Origin: Macrolepiota albuminosa
Lineage: Eukaryota > Basidiomycota > Agaricomycetes > Agaricales > Agaricaceae
DNA length: 64,000 nt
Assembly (NCBI GenBank): GCA_027475525.1
Contig: JAMWFC010000049.1
Location: 3,332,947-3,396,946, forward strand
Reading direction: 5' to 3'
Shown one piece after another: positions 9,886-20,787 of the stretch (positions are counted from its first letter, which is position 1; the number at the start of each line of letters is the position of its first letter). Made by a program: the position numbers and the translations under genes. Under the pieces are notes generated by a model. The model ran no database searches, was not told where the DNA came from, and worked only from the letters and a program-made list of their open reading frames with translations.

Positions 9886-11363
9886 ATGGTTGGCCCAGGC
9901 CTTCGCCACCAATACCTTGCCTTGCCCATTCCGGGATACTGTCCCGGGCCACCTGCACGACTTTGAGGATGTTTTTTCCAAGGCCTTGTTTGATTCTCTC
10001 CCAGAGCGCAAGCAGTGGGATCATGCCATCGAGCTCCTACCAGACTCAAAGCCGGCCAACTGCAAGGTGTACCCACTGGCGCCCAAGGAGCAGGATGAAC
10101 TAGATGCCTTCCTCCAGGAGAATCTTGAAACTGGAAGAATTCGACCCTCAAAGTCGCCGATAGCCTCCCCGGTGTTTTTCATCAAGAAGAAGGATGGCAC
10201 CCTCCGGTTGGTCCAAGATTATCGTGTGCTTAATGCAATGACCATCAAGAACCGCTACCCGCTCCCTCTCATCTCAGAACTCATTAACAACCTCCGGGGT
10301 GCACGCTACTTCACCAAGTTGGACGTCCGCTGGGGCTACAACAATGTGCGCATCCAGGAGGGAGACGAGTGGAAGGCTGCGTTTCGGACCAACCGGGGCC
10401 TGTTTGAACCATTGGTAATGTTCTTCGGGCTCACCAACAGCCCCGCCACCTTTCAAACCATGATGAATGACATATTCCGGGACCTCATAGCAGATGGGGT
10501 GGTGTGTGTGTACCTGGACGATATCCTCATCTACACCAAGACGCTAGAGGAGCACCGCCGGATCACCCGCATAGTCCTAGACCGCCTCTGCCAGTATCAG
10601 CTCTACCTCAAACCGGAGAAATGTGAGTTCGAGAAAACTCAGATCGAGTACCTCGGGCTCATCATCTCTCACGGCACGGCAGAGATGGACCCGGTGAAGG
10701 TGGCCAGCGTTACGCAGTGGCCAGAGCCCCAGAACAAGAAGGAAGTACAGGCCTTCCTGGGGTTCACCAACTTCTACCGGCGGTTCATCCAGGACTTTTC
10801 CCACCACGCGCGGCCCCTCTTTGACCTCACCCGGAAGGAGGCCGCCTGGACTTGGGGTGATGCGGAGCAACAGGCCTTCAATGCCCTGAAGTGGGCTGTC
10901 ACCTCCAAGCCGGTGCTCCTCTTCCCAGATGACGATCGGCCCTTCCGAGTCGAGGCAGACAGCTCCGACTTTGCTACCGGCGCCGTCCTGTCCCAGCAAT
11001 CCCCGGGATGGCAAGTGGCATCCGGTGGCCTTCTACTCTAAGAGCCTCAATGCCGTGGAGCGGAACTATGAGATGCATGACAAGGAGATGCTGGCAATCA
11101 TTCGGTCACTAGAGGAGTGGCGCCACTTCCTGGAGGGGGCCCGGCACAAGTTTGAAGTCTGGACAGACCACAAGAACTTGGAGTACTTCCAGACAGCAAA
11201 GAAGCTCAACCGCCGCCAGGCCCGGTGGTCCCTCTACCTTGCCAACTTTGACTTCTCACTGCATCACAAGCCAGGGAGGTCAATGGGGAAGCCCGATGCC
11301 CTATCCAGGCGTGCCGACCATGGCTCCGGGGCCGGAGACAACAACAACATCACTCTCCTATGA
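9886..11363 (+). pseudogene. Element B reverse transcriptase and RNase H
   Basis: The RT palm motifs are in order: [35 protein letters not shown], the catalytic YLDD at about 10510-10521, and YLGLIIS. RNase H follows with VEADSSDFATGAVL (about 10950), KEMLAI, and the TDHKNLEY segment (about 11165). A two-base deletion near 11005 breaks the frame within RNase H relative to C and D. The segment ends at a TGA at 11361-11363. The frame beyond that stop is open and homologous, so the stop is a point mutation (CGA expected) shared by B, C and D. Confidence 0.85.
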
Positions 11364-12674
11364 CCGGAGCTGTTTGCCATCCGGGCACTGGAGGGGATAT
11401 CTGCCCAGGGAGACGAGGTCAACATTCTCCGGGATATCTGTCGAGGGAACCGGGAGGGGATGCAGGAGGACTCTGTGGCCAAGGCCGCCTTGGCTCTACG
11501 GTCTCATCGCCCCACAGGCACGAGGGCAGTGCATGCCAACGAGTGGAGTCTCCAAGACGGCCTCCTCACCTACCGTGGCCACATCTATGTACCCAACGAC
11601 CGGGAGCTCCGGCGACACATTGTTGAGCAACACCACGACTCCCGCATTGCCGGGCACCCTGGGCGCTGGAAGACGCTGGAACTTGTGTCCCGGAACTACT
11701 GGTGGCCCCAGATGTCGAGATACATAGGCTCCTATACCAGCACCTGTGATCTCTGCCTCTGGACCAAGCACCAGCACCGTCTCCCTACCGGTCAGCTGCA
11801 CTCCTTGCTGACGCCCGCAGAACAATGGAGTGTGGCCTCCGTGGACTTCATTGTGGAGCTTCCAGACGCACATGGCTACGATGCTATCCTGGTGGTCGTG
11901 GACCTCTATGGCAAACAGGCTCACTTCATCCCGACCCACACGACCTGCTCCACCATGGGTGCCACTAACCTGTACCAGAAGAATGTCTGGAAACTCCACG
12001 GTCTTTCTGATGCGTACGTGTCCGACCAGGGCCCACAGTTTGTTGCAGAGTTCACCCGGGAGCTCTACCACCTCCTGCATGTGAAGCTCCACACCTCCAC
12101 TGCCTACCACCCACAATCTGACAGCCAGACCAAACGTGTTAACCAGGAGCTTGAGCAATACCTGCGGCTATTCTGCAACGAGCATCAGGACGACTGGGAT
12201 GAGCTCCTGCCAGAGGCAGAATTCCAGTACAACAACCATGTCCATGCCTCGACGCAGGTATTGCCCTTCTTCCTTGACACTGGGCGGCACCCCCGGATGG
12301 GTTTTGAGCCACGCACACGGCGGTCGGAGAACAAATCAGTCAACAAGTTTGTGTATTGCATGCAGAAGGCACAGGAGGAGGCGAAGGCTGCGCTAACTAA
12401 GGCAAAGGACGACATGGCACAATACTACAACCGGGGCCGGACACCAGCTCCCAAGTACAAGCCCGGAGACCACGTATTCCTGGATGCCTCTGACATCTCC
12501 ACCACGCGACCCTCAAAGAAGCTGTCTCATTGTCAACTGGGGCCATACACCATCAAGCGTCAGGTGGGGCCCCTAGCCTACCGACTCCGGCTGCCTGCAG
12601 GCATGTGCCAACTCCACCCAGTCTTCAACGTGGTCAAGCTTTCTCCAGCCCTGGAAGACCCCATCCCCAGGTGA
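11364..12674 (+). pseudogene. Element B integrase
   Basis: The HHCC zinc domain is intact (His residues near 11620-11650, Cys pair CDLC near 11747). The core has its first catalytic Asp in VASVDFIVELP (about 11848) and the second in VSDQGPQF (about 12025). The residue 36 positions after the second Asp, which should be the catalytic Glu in a QTER motif, is Lys (QTKR) here and in both C and D. The C-terminal domain GDHVFLDAS...GPYTI follows. As written, the enzyme should not cut or join DNA. It ends at TGA 12672-12674, again shared with C and D. Confidence 0.85.
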
Positions 12675-12962
12675 CAAGCACTGCCGCCGCCACCGCCAGT
12701 CCTAGCAGACAGCGGGGTGGAGTATGAAGTGGAGAAGATCTTGGACAGCCACCTATTCCGTGGGAAGCTACAGTACAAGATGAAGTGGAAGGGCTATGGT
12801 ATCGAAGACATCTCCTGGGAGCCATCTGAAGACGTTCACGCCCTGGCTCTCACCCGGGACTTCCACCGCCGGCACCCTGATGCCCCGTGAACCATACGGG
12901 GAGTTTACCCCCTTTCTCTAGCGGATCAGGCCATCCGTGAGTTCTTCTACCCAGCACGTTGA
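12675..12962 (+). pseudogene. Element B chromodomain
   Basis: In frame with the integrase after the stop at 12672. It carries a classical chromodomain: EYEVEKILD, then YKMKWKGYGIEDISWEP. One further TGA at 12888-12890 interrupts the tail, and the natural end is TGA 12960-12962. In chromoviruses this domain binds histone marks and directs integration. Confidence 0.75.
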
Positions 12963-12975
12963 GACGCCGTGCCCT

Positions 12976-12989
12976 AGAAGGGGGGGTAA
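12976..12989 (+). promoter_or_regulatory. Polypurine tract of element B
   Basis: AGAAGGGGGGGTAA lies directly upstream of the 3' LTR, the usual place for the plus-strand primer. C keeps an equivalent tract. D has lost it together with the first bases of its LTR. Confidence 0.75.
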
Positions 12990-13309
12990 TGTCAGGGTAC
13001 TCCTCGCTCTTGTCTGGTCACAATTTCCTTTTCCAGAGTTTCCGGAGAACTCCGGAGCATTTCCCGCACCCCGGAGTTCTCCCAGCCTCCCAGAGCTAGC
13101 CGTTGGATACTGTACAGTCACTCCCATGCCTTTCCACCCCCGTACTGATATGCCGCACTGGCAGAGGAATCCTTAGACTTGTTCTCTTTGGATTTCCCTC
13201 TGCCAGGTGATTAGTTATTGATTATACTATCATTACTGGCTCTAATACACTTTAGATTTCCCTCTGCCAGTTGCGTGATTAGCCGCAACCCCTGGAGGTC
13301 GCCCTTACA
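12990..13309 (+). repeat. 3' LTR of element B
   Basis: 320 bp, TGTCAGGGTACTCC to GCCCTTACA, followed by the target duplication GTCAT. It has the same hairpin and duplicated box as the 5' LTR. Confidence 0.9.
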
Positions 13310-13314
13310 GTCAT

Positions 13315-14538
13315 GGTGTCTGTAACCAGGCATTGGATGATGTCCCGTGCAGTGACTTCTTCTGGCAATGTCGTGTCCTCATGGTGGATCAATGGAGGGA
13401 TCATCCTAGGACGTCTGCCCATTCTCAGCTCAAAAGGTGAAAAGCCTGTCAATTTGTTAACCGTGTTCATCAGGTCAAACCTTATCCATGGTAGCGCTCT
13501 TGCCCACCCCTTCTGATTTCTATCGACATGGAATCGCAGCACCTGGATAATCATTCTATTTGATCTCTCACTCATCCCATCTGTCTCCAGATGGTAAGCC
13601 ATGGACATCTTTACTTTCACACCAACCAGCTTTGTCAGATGCTTCCAAAACTTGGAGACAAACAACTTATCCCTGTCGCACACGATATCACGTGGCAACC
13701 CGTTTTTGCAATACCAATTATTGAAAAACAACTCCGCCAACTGTGGCGCTGTCAAATCAATTCTAGTTGGAATTATATGCAGGGCAGAGTGAAGTCGGTC
13801 TGTGATGGACAGGATGCAATTGAAGCCGTCATCCTCTGGCAACGGTCCCATGAAATCCATTGCAATGAACTCTTCATGCCCGTCCAGTACCAGCAATGGG
13901 TGCAATGGCCCCATTGGCCAGGACAAAGGTGATTTGTATTGTTGACACTCCGCACATGCAGGGACGTAACCAAACTCCAGGTCCCGCCTCATTTTTGGCC
14001 AGTAGAACGATCCGTGCAGGGCCTTGTACGACTTGTCAAAGCCAAAGTGACCCAACGAGTCATGTGCCATGCAAAAAATCTGTTCTCTCACATTACCAAC
14101 TTGTGGCACCGACAGCCAGGTACCACAAAACCATAGGCCATCCTTCTGGGTCAAAGATGACATGCCCCTGGCTGCGGCCAACAGATTCTGACACCATGGG
14201 TCCATATCGTACCCTTGTTTCAATTCTTGTAACACTTTGTCGTCAATTGCAATCAATGAGCCTATTACTGCCGCACACACTACTTCGGGCACCGGTGCCT
14301 GACAAGCAAGCGAATATACTGTGTGAAATGGTGAATCTTGATTCACAGGCAAAATCACTTCCACACACATCGAAACAATTTCCTCCCCCTGCAATGTGTC
14401 CAACAGGGACCATGCCCCACTGACAGCGTCCGTTGAGTCTGGCCAATCCGGTGGCAAATGCGACAGTGCGTCTGCCACCATATTATCTTCCCCTTTAACA
14501 TAGACCATCTTACAGTCAAATTGCAAAAGGAACTCCAT
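13315..14538 (-). pseudogene. A1 integrase (zinc and core domains)
   Basis: Begins at the RNase H/integrase connection (ADALSHLPPDW) and runs to the B insertion point. The zinc domain shows HDSLGHFGFDK and CAECQQYKS. The catalytic core shows AMDFMGPLPEDD and CDRDKLFVSKF, and the Glu in MSERSN lies 36 residues after the second Asp, so the DDE triad is complete, unlike in family 2. The frame is open through this piece. The codon just before its first Met is TAG in both arms, where Trp is likely. Confidence 0.85.
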
Positions 14539-14751
14539 CTACCTCACCTGCCACCACAACAAATCCCTCTGTTTTTCAAAATTCATCAGCGTCTTGTGGT
14601 CTGTGAAGACTACAAACGTGGACCCAAAAAGGTCTGCTCTCCATTTTTTCAATGCTCGTACTATTGCTAACAACTTCTTCTCGTGCACCGGGTAGTTCAA
14701 TTCGGTGCCCTTAAATGCCTGGCTTTCAAAAGCGACTGGTCAGGCTGTCTC
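14539..14751 (-). pseudogene. A1 RNase H remnant
   Basis: Matches the RNase H segment of A2 (ELNYPVHEKKLLAIVRAL and FTDHKTLLNF), flanked by a TAG and a TGA that are both shared with A2. These stops therefore predate the duplication. Confidence 0.7.
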
Positions 14752-16599
14752 CTATGTGTCCCCGAAAGACAACATGCCCCCTGAACGGTGATCACTTGTT
14801 GTCGTGATGAAAATTGTCTTCTGCTTATCCTTGTGATCAATCGTTGTCAGGCAGTCACGGCTCACGACCAATGTTTTAATCGCTTCAAACACCTGTTGAT
14901 GAGCCTTTGTCCAAACCGGGAATTTTACTTCGCACTCCTGTGTTGTCAGTGCATGCAGCAAATGTGTGTGCTCCGCCAACCCCAGCAGAAACACTGCTAT
15001 ATATCGCACTAATCCTAAAAAGGATTGCACCTCCTTTGCCGTCTGTGGGGTCGGCCATGCTAGAATGCAGTCAACCTTCTTAGTGTCTGCCTCGATCCCC
15101 TCCGCAGATATGTGGTGACTCAAGAAGTCTATGCTTGTGCGGTACAAACTCGATTTCTTTACATTAATGAACATGTGTGCCTCTCGCAGTGCCTGTAAAA
15201 CTTTCCACACATTGGCATGGTGTTCCGCCAATGTTTCTGACCAGATCACGATGTCATCTAGATAGACATGACATATCTTGCCGATGTGTTCCTGCAACAC
15301 CGCTGTTATTTGTCTTTGCTGAATGGCTGGCATGTTACGCAAGCCCATAGGCATCACAAGCCACTCATACAACCCAAACGGTGTGGCGACCGCAGTCAAT
15401 GCAACGTGGTCGGGATGCATGGGCATCTGGAAAAAGGCGTTTGTCAAGTTGATGGCCGCAAAGTATTTTCCTTTGGCGCAGTCATGCAAAATGTCTTCCA
15501 CACGCGGTATCGGATGGTTGTCAGGAATTGTCGCTGTGTTCAAGGCCCTGTAGTTGTTCACCCACCTAGGCGGTGCAGCCGGGTCTGCCTTTGGGATCAG
15601 GAATGCCGGTGATGCGAACTGCGATGAAGATGGACAAATGCGGCCTGCCTCAAGATGTTCGTCTATCAAGATCTTCCATGCCTTGCGATATTTTTGCGGA
15701 CACTGGTACGATTGTGTCTTAATGGCATGGTTTGCCTCTTTCAACCTAATTTCTGCCTGCACATCCTGCAGTAAGTCTTGGATGTTTGCAATAGGTTCAA
15801 ACACGTCTCTGAATTCGGTCTTCATTTTCAAGTCGTATCTGTTCAAGGTCATTTCCAATGCCAAGGTTTCAACCCTTGCTCTAATTGCCGTGATGACGTT
15901 GACCTCTGCCACCTTCTCAAAGAGGCCAAGATGTTCCATGCGCGCATGCCTTATCACACATGCAGCCTTGAGCTCCTTCAGTAGCTCTTTGCATTGATCT
16001 ATAGTACGTTGGAATTTAACGTGCATCGGTACATATCTCTTTTGTATGACTGGAACAGCAGGTTTTGGATTCAATAAGTCGTACATACAACGTTTATCTA
16101 TGACTGTTCGCTTGTCGTAATCTATTACAATCTGATTGTGTTTCAAAAATGGCAGTCCCAAAATTACAGGTGTGCACAAATTTGGTGCGATCACCGCTCG
16201 GACTGTACTTGCAACCCAAGCACAATCAGAGGACATTACAGTAAGCTTACAATACTTGTCCAACATTGTTGGAACCCCTTTCCCATTCGACATCGCAACA
16301 TTAACAGACAGTGGTTCATGTAGAGGCAGCCAACGAAGTCCCAAGCGTGTTACAAAGCCTGAGTCAATCAGGACAAGATGTGAGCCATCGTCTAAGAGCA
16401 TTTCAACAGTAACAGGGAAATCTGTGTCAGGGCCTGTGATAGTGCCCGACCACAACAAATGTGGGACGGTCAATGGAATCTGACTCACATCAGATTCTGA
16501 GTCAGATTCAAATGGTTTGACTTTAGCACCCCCAACAGGGAACTGTGGCAATACAGCAGCGACCGTGACAGTAGATGTCCCCGAGACTCCAGGTGTCAC
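14752..16599 (-). pseudogene. A1 protease and reverse transcriptase
   Basis: A 615-codon open stretch. The protease core has VLIDSGFVTRLG and the later IAPNLCTPVILGLPFL. The RT has VNNYRALNTATIPDNHP, the ATPFGLYEWLVMPMGL motif, catalytic YLDDIVIWS, and the thumb LSHHISAEGIEAD. It aligns without gaps to 47567-49414. The gag-pol frame upstream is continuous except for TGA codons, so gag and pol were probably one polyprotein in this family. Confidence 0.85.
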
Positions 16600-17435
16600 C
16601 GTGGCAACAGGTCATGAAGCTCTGGCGTTGGATGCCTTTAAGGCATCAATATGTGCCTGAGTCCATGTCTGGTACTTCGCCGGATCCAGGAACGATTCAG
16701 TACAGTTACTAGTGCAGCATGCCACAAACGGTCATTGACATCGGAAACACCCACCATTGTCACATAACAAACGCTTCTCATCGTCAGTCAAGGGAGGCAG
16801 GCGTGCTCCTTTCACGGTTGAAGAAGACCCCGGGGTCTGAGCACCAGGTTTGTTTCCAGCTACCAACGGTTTCTTTGCCTGCCTGAAAACTTCATCTGCG
16901 ATCTTGATTGTTGTCGCGCTTCATCAATAAGGCAAATATTATTAAGCCAAGCATGAAAGTCCTTGGTAGCGTCCAAGTTACGCTCAAAATAAGTGACGGA
17001 AAGTGCTGAGTTGAGTTTTGCTTCAATCTGAGTATGGAGTTTATCAAGTTCGAAATGAGAGGCTGTGCCAACCAAAAGAGAGTTCTGCTTCTGCAGATAC
17101 GATGCAAAATCCCAAAACGTTTCTTTCTTGTGGTTGAAGTTGCACAAAGAATACGGATTAGGACCTTTGGTTCTCAATCAGGCAGTAAATACTTTAATTG
17201 AATCTCTTTCATGAATTCTGAGAAGGACAGTTTGACCACAACATTGCATTGGCCTGAGATCCAGTCACGCATCTGATGGTCCTTAATACCAACAAGCAGA
17301 CGTCAAACTTGGTCTCCCTCCTCAATTTCTTTTGTGTTGAAAAAATCTCTGCAAGCAGTTTCATAGTCTTTCGCCACCTCTGGTGTGAGGTCTCCCTCCG
17401 TGAGGACTGGCAGCTTTGTGTAGCGATGATAGGCT
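16600..17435 (-). pseudogene. A1 gag, central and C-terminal part
   Basis: Homologous to 46714-47566 of A2. It holds the gag core (FWDFASYLQKQNSLL, YFERNLDATKDFHAWLNN) and the remains of a zinc knuckle, in which a stop replaces a residue between the Cys pairs. Small indels near 16920 and 17160 add frameshifts. The N-terminus continues beyond the 1,035-bp insertion at 18481. Confidence 0.75.
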
Positions 17436-17440
17436 TCTAC

Positions 17441-18475
17441 TCAGACTGAGCACATCAAGGAACATTATAGGTTGACTGATACTTGACACACTGGAGACTC
17501 TAGCGACCAGCTTGGGTACAGAGTAGCCCTAGCACTGGCACTCTATGGCAAGACTTATCCATTCATCTTAAACACCAGTATCAGCCCCTCAGCACACTCC
17601 ACTCATTTATTTTGAAGACCAAGGAGGCTTAGAACTCATAGCGCTAGCACAACAGAGGGAAGTTGACTCTGACCAAACCCCAATCAATACCAAAAGGAGT
17701 TAGCAATTGGCACTGTCAATCACCGAGGCACTTCAATCAGAAGTCTAAAGGAATCAATGACGACAAGACAGGATACACGCAGACCCGACATTTAAATCTA
17801 TCAAAAGATGGTACAATGTTAGCACAGGGATTAGCGCTCACAGCGTCTGTCAAGGATTCTCCGACCATATCCCAGGATGGCAGGGCCAATTAAATTACAT
17901 CAAAAAGTGAGCAAAGTCATATCATTTCTAAGTAGTTTTAGAGTTGCCGTTGGTCGCTGTCACCCATGTGCTGCAGGTTGCCGTTGACAGGTGGCCATTA
18001 GCTACAACCACAAGGAGAGGCGCTAATTGGTAGCGCCATCAATGGACTTATTTTGGAAATACCGTAGCGCATAGTATAAAAACTAGCTACTTGCCATGTA
18101 TATAGCAACAAATTGTAACCTCTTAAGCACCCAGTTACACTTAGCATTCAAATCGCGCTAGCATTGCCTGACTTTGTCAATAAGTTTGGCGCTAGCTTTG
18201 TCTATCTCGTCTTCATCATTTGCGGTGCCACCTATGGGCACACTACGCTGCGCTATTCATTTTATTCTCTATAACTTCTCCTAAACTACGACACTTACCA
18301 CTTGCTAAGTAGCACCCGAGGCGCTATCATCTAGCACATCGCCCTATTACCTCTGCTTGAGCACACCGGGACCCTGCTGGGACTCCTCACAAACCCATAT
18401 GCCAGGCGCTGGAGATGGCGTTGTACTGCGTATACGTCCAGCGCACCCAACCACAGTTGGCGTCATCAGCGATCC
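17441..18475. mobile_element. Unclassified 1,035-bp insertion with TAGCGC repeats, left copy
   Basis: Interrupts gag of A1 and is flanked by the 5-bp duplication TCTAC (17436-17440 and 18476-18480). Removing it restores a continuous gag reading frame, which fixes its borders. It is the same length as the right copy (45674-46708). It has no convincing ORF, carries nine TAGCGC/GCGCTA motifs, a TATAAAA at about 18076, and a hairpin with arms GGCGCTA and TAGCGCC near 18023-18041. The ends (TCAGACTGAG and CAGCGATCC) are neither TG...CA nor good inverted repeats. I cannot place it in a known class. Confidence 0.7.
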
Positions 18476-18480
18476 TCTAC

Positions 18481-18610
18481 AGTGGCCTGTTTAGGACCCG
18501 ATTCGGTAGTACTTGACATTTTATGGCAGACAGGTGACGGAGACGAAGAGCTATCTGACGGGACATGTTTCCATACCCCACAAGAAACAGGGGCGTTCTG
18601 CTCCTGCACA
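18481..18610 (-). pseudogene. A1 gag N-terminal fragment
   Basis: Matches 45536-45668 of A2, a Ser-rich stretch with a Cys-X2-Cys. It ends at the insertion site of element C, whose target duplication reads ACGCA here (CGCGT on the right-arm strand). Confidence 0.6.
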
Positions 18611-18615
18611 ACGCA

Positions 18616-18944
18616 TGTAAGGGCAACCTCAGGGGTTGCGGCTAATCACGCAACTGGCAGAGGGAAATCCAAAGTGTATTAGAGCCAGTAATGATAGTAC
18701 AATCAATAACTAATCACCTGGCAGAGGGAAATCCAAAGAGAACAAGTCTAAGGATTCCTCTGCCAGTGCGGCATATCAGTACAGGGGCGGAAAGGCATGG
18801 GAGCGACTGTACAGTATCCAACGGCTAGCTCCGGGAGGCCTGGAGAACTCTGGGGCATGGGAAATGCTCCGGAGTTCTCCAGAATTCCGGAAAAGGAAAT
18901 TGTGACCAGACAATAAGTGGAGTAGAGCGAGGAGTCCCCTGACA
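18616..18944 (-). repeat. 3' LTR of element C
   Basis: 329 bp on the minus strand, TGTCAGGGGACTCC to GCCCTTACA, with the 12-bp hairpin arms and the duplicated box. A G-rich polypurine tract precedes it (18946-18957 on the plus strand as C-run). Confidence 0.85.
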
Positions 18945-18957
18945 TCACCCCCCCTTC

Positions 18958-20067
18958 TAGGGTGCAGCGTCTCAACCGTGCTGGGTAGAAGAACTTGCAG
19001 ATGGCCTGATCCACTAGAGAAAGGGGGTAAACTCCCCGTATGGTTTGTGGGGCATCAGGGTGCAGGCAGTGGAAGTCCCGGATGAGAGCCGGGGCATGGA
19101 CGTCTTCAGATGGCTCCCAGGAGATGTCTTCAATACCATAGCCCTTCCACTTCACCTTGTACTGTAGCTTGCAACGGAATAGGCAGCTGTCCAAGATCTT
19201 CTCCACTTCGTACTCCACCCCGCTGTCTGCTAGGACTGGCGGTGGCGGCAGCAGTGCTTGTCACCTGGGGATGGGGTCTTCCAGGGCTGGAGAAAGCTTG
19301 ACCATGTTGAAGACTGGGTGGAGTTGGCACATGCCCACAGGCAGCCGGAGTCAGTAGGCTAGGGGCCCCACCTGATGCTTGATGGTGTATGGCCCCAGTT
19401 GACGATGAGACAGCTTCTTTGAGGGTCACGTGGTGGAGATGTCAGAGGCATCCAGGAATACATGGTCTCCGGGCTTGTACTTGGGAGCTGGTGTCCAGCC
19501 CTGGTTGTAGTATTGTGCCATGTCATCCTTTGCCTTAGTTAGTGCAGCCTTTGCCACCTCCTGTGCCTTCTGCATGCGATCCACAAACTCGTTGACCGAT
19601 TCATTCTCCGACCGCCATGTGCATGGCTCAAAACCCATCCGGGGGTGCCACCCAGTGTCGAGGCATGGACATGGTTGTTGTATTGGAATTCCACCTCCAG
19701 CAGGAGCTCATCCCAGTCGTCCTGACGCTCGTTGCAAAATAGCTGCAGGTATTGCTCAAGCTCCTGGTTAACACGTTTGGTCTGGCCGTCAGATTGTGGG
19801 TGGTAGGCAGTGGAGGTGTGGAGCTTCACATGCAGGAGGCGGTAGAGCTCCCGGGTGAACTCCGCAACAAACTGTGGGCCCTGGTCAGATATGTACGCAT
19901 CGGAAAGACTGTGGAGTTTCCAGACATTCTTCCGGTACAGGTTAGCGGCACCCATGGCGGAGCAGGTTGTGTGGGTCAGAATGAAGTGAGCCCGTGATAC
20001 ATAGATGCAGCCACGGTAGGTGAGGAGGCCGTCTTGGAGACTCCACTCATTGGCATGCACTGCCCTC
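18958..20067 (-). pseudogene. Element C integrase and chromodomain, deleted
   Basis: The chromodomain (19000-19220) keeps EYEVEKILD and KWKGYGIEDISWEP. Its natural stop is lost through one inserted base, so the frame runs on into the LTR. The integrase lacks about 323 bp between TYRGCIYV and the AHFILTHTT segment. This removes the HHCC zinc domain and the first catalytic Asp. The second Asp (ISDQGPQF) remains, and the Glu position is Lys (QTKR). A 25-bp deletion lies near 19658. Confidence 0.8.
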
Positions 20068-20072
20068 ATGCC

Positions 20073-20782
20073 TGTCAGGTTCTGCTGAGTCGGGGGCTTT
20101 CCGGGAAAGCAACACCCTTACAATGTGGACTTGACCTACAGATACTCGGGTGTCTGGAACTCCAGGGCTAGGACTCCAGGGTTCAAGATGTAGACAGGGG
20201 TAATCCTGGGAGGAGGGGACTCAGTCCAGGGTTTTTAGTTGTGAGTAGCTGGGGGATTGGGTAGGGGTTGAGTCGTGAACCGGAGGTTCTAAGATGAGAC
20301 CAAGTTAGCAAGTTAAAGTCGCGAAGTACATACCAAACTTAGAGCATGCGGTTATTCAGGTGTGCCAGTCAAAAGCATGCTAGTCAGGGCATACCAATCA
20401 AGCAAAGGGCACACAACAATCAAAGTTAATATCAAGACTAGCGAATACAATGGGGAACTATGCTATAAGTACTACGGGACCGGGTCTCAGGGTTCTGGGG
20501 TGTCTGGAATGGGTTCCAGGAGTCATTGAGTAGCGGGCAGGGACTGTATACTTGGATCACGCATGTGGGGTGCGCAATCAATTGGCACGGAAGGAGCTGT
20601 GATGTGTGATGCGTGATGGCCGGAAGCGAGTCGTGTGATCCGATTGTTGATCTGGGCTGGGGGCAGCTGATGGCGGCCCTTGATGGTAGTCGTGATGGCA
20701 GGGCGTGTCCTGTGGGGTCGGAGAGAGGGTCCCAGATGGTGTTCTGGGGGTGTTCTGGGGTGGATCCGGAGAGGTCGTGACA
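20073..20782. repeat. Solo LTR, 0.71 kb, inside element C
   Basis: TGTCAGG to CGTGACA, between short duplications ATGCC (20068-20072) and GTGCC (20783-20787) that differ by one G-to-A change. The same insertion is at 43044-43755 in D, and the site is empty in B. Only non-coding LTR-like DNA is seen. Confidence 0.8.
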
Positions 20783-20787
20783 GTGCC

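Larger units (their letters stand above)
7255..13309 (+). mobile_element. Gypsy-2 chromovirus B, complete, 6,055 bp
   Basis: A full-length Ty3/Gypsy element bounded by LTRs at 7255-7575 and 12990-13309 and by the 5-bp target duplication GTCAT (7250-7254 and 13310-13314). It sits in the integrase region of A1. The right-arm copy of this site is empty, so B arrived after the inverted duplication. The order is LTR, gag, protease, reverse transcriptase, RNase H, integrase, chromodomain, polypurine tract, LTR. It is the most complete family-2 copy, but it has several stops and two frameshifts, so it is not autonomous as sequenced. Confidence 0.95.
6610..18610 (-). mobile_element. Gypsy-1 chromovirus A1 (interrupted by B, the 1,035-bp insert and C)
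   Basis: A Ty3/Gypsy element on the minus strand in the order gag, protease, reverse transcriptase, RNase H, integrase, chromodomain. It is the mirror copy of A2 (38268-51801). Both LTRs are missing: the 3' one through the deletion at 6609/6610, the 5' one because the left arm ends inside the nested element C. B is inserted in the integrase C-terminal region and C in the N-terminus of gag. Stops shared with A2 show that it was already dead before the duplication. Confidence 0.85.

Noticed and set aside
17663..17893. 76-residue frame in the 1,035-bp insertion, also at 46256-46486
   Set aside because: It is present in both copies only because the arms are duplicates. It shows no domain, and the length is expected by chance.
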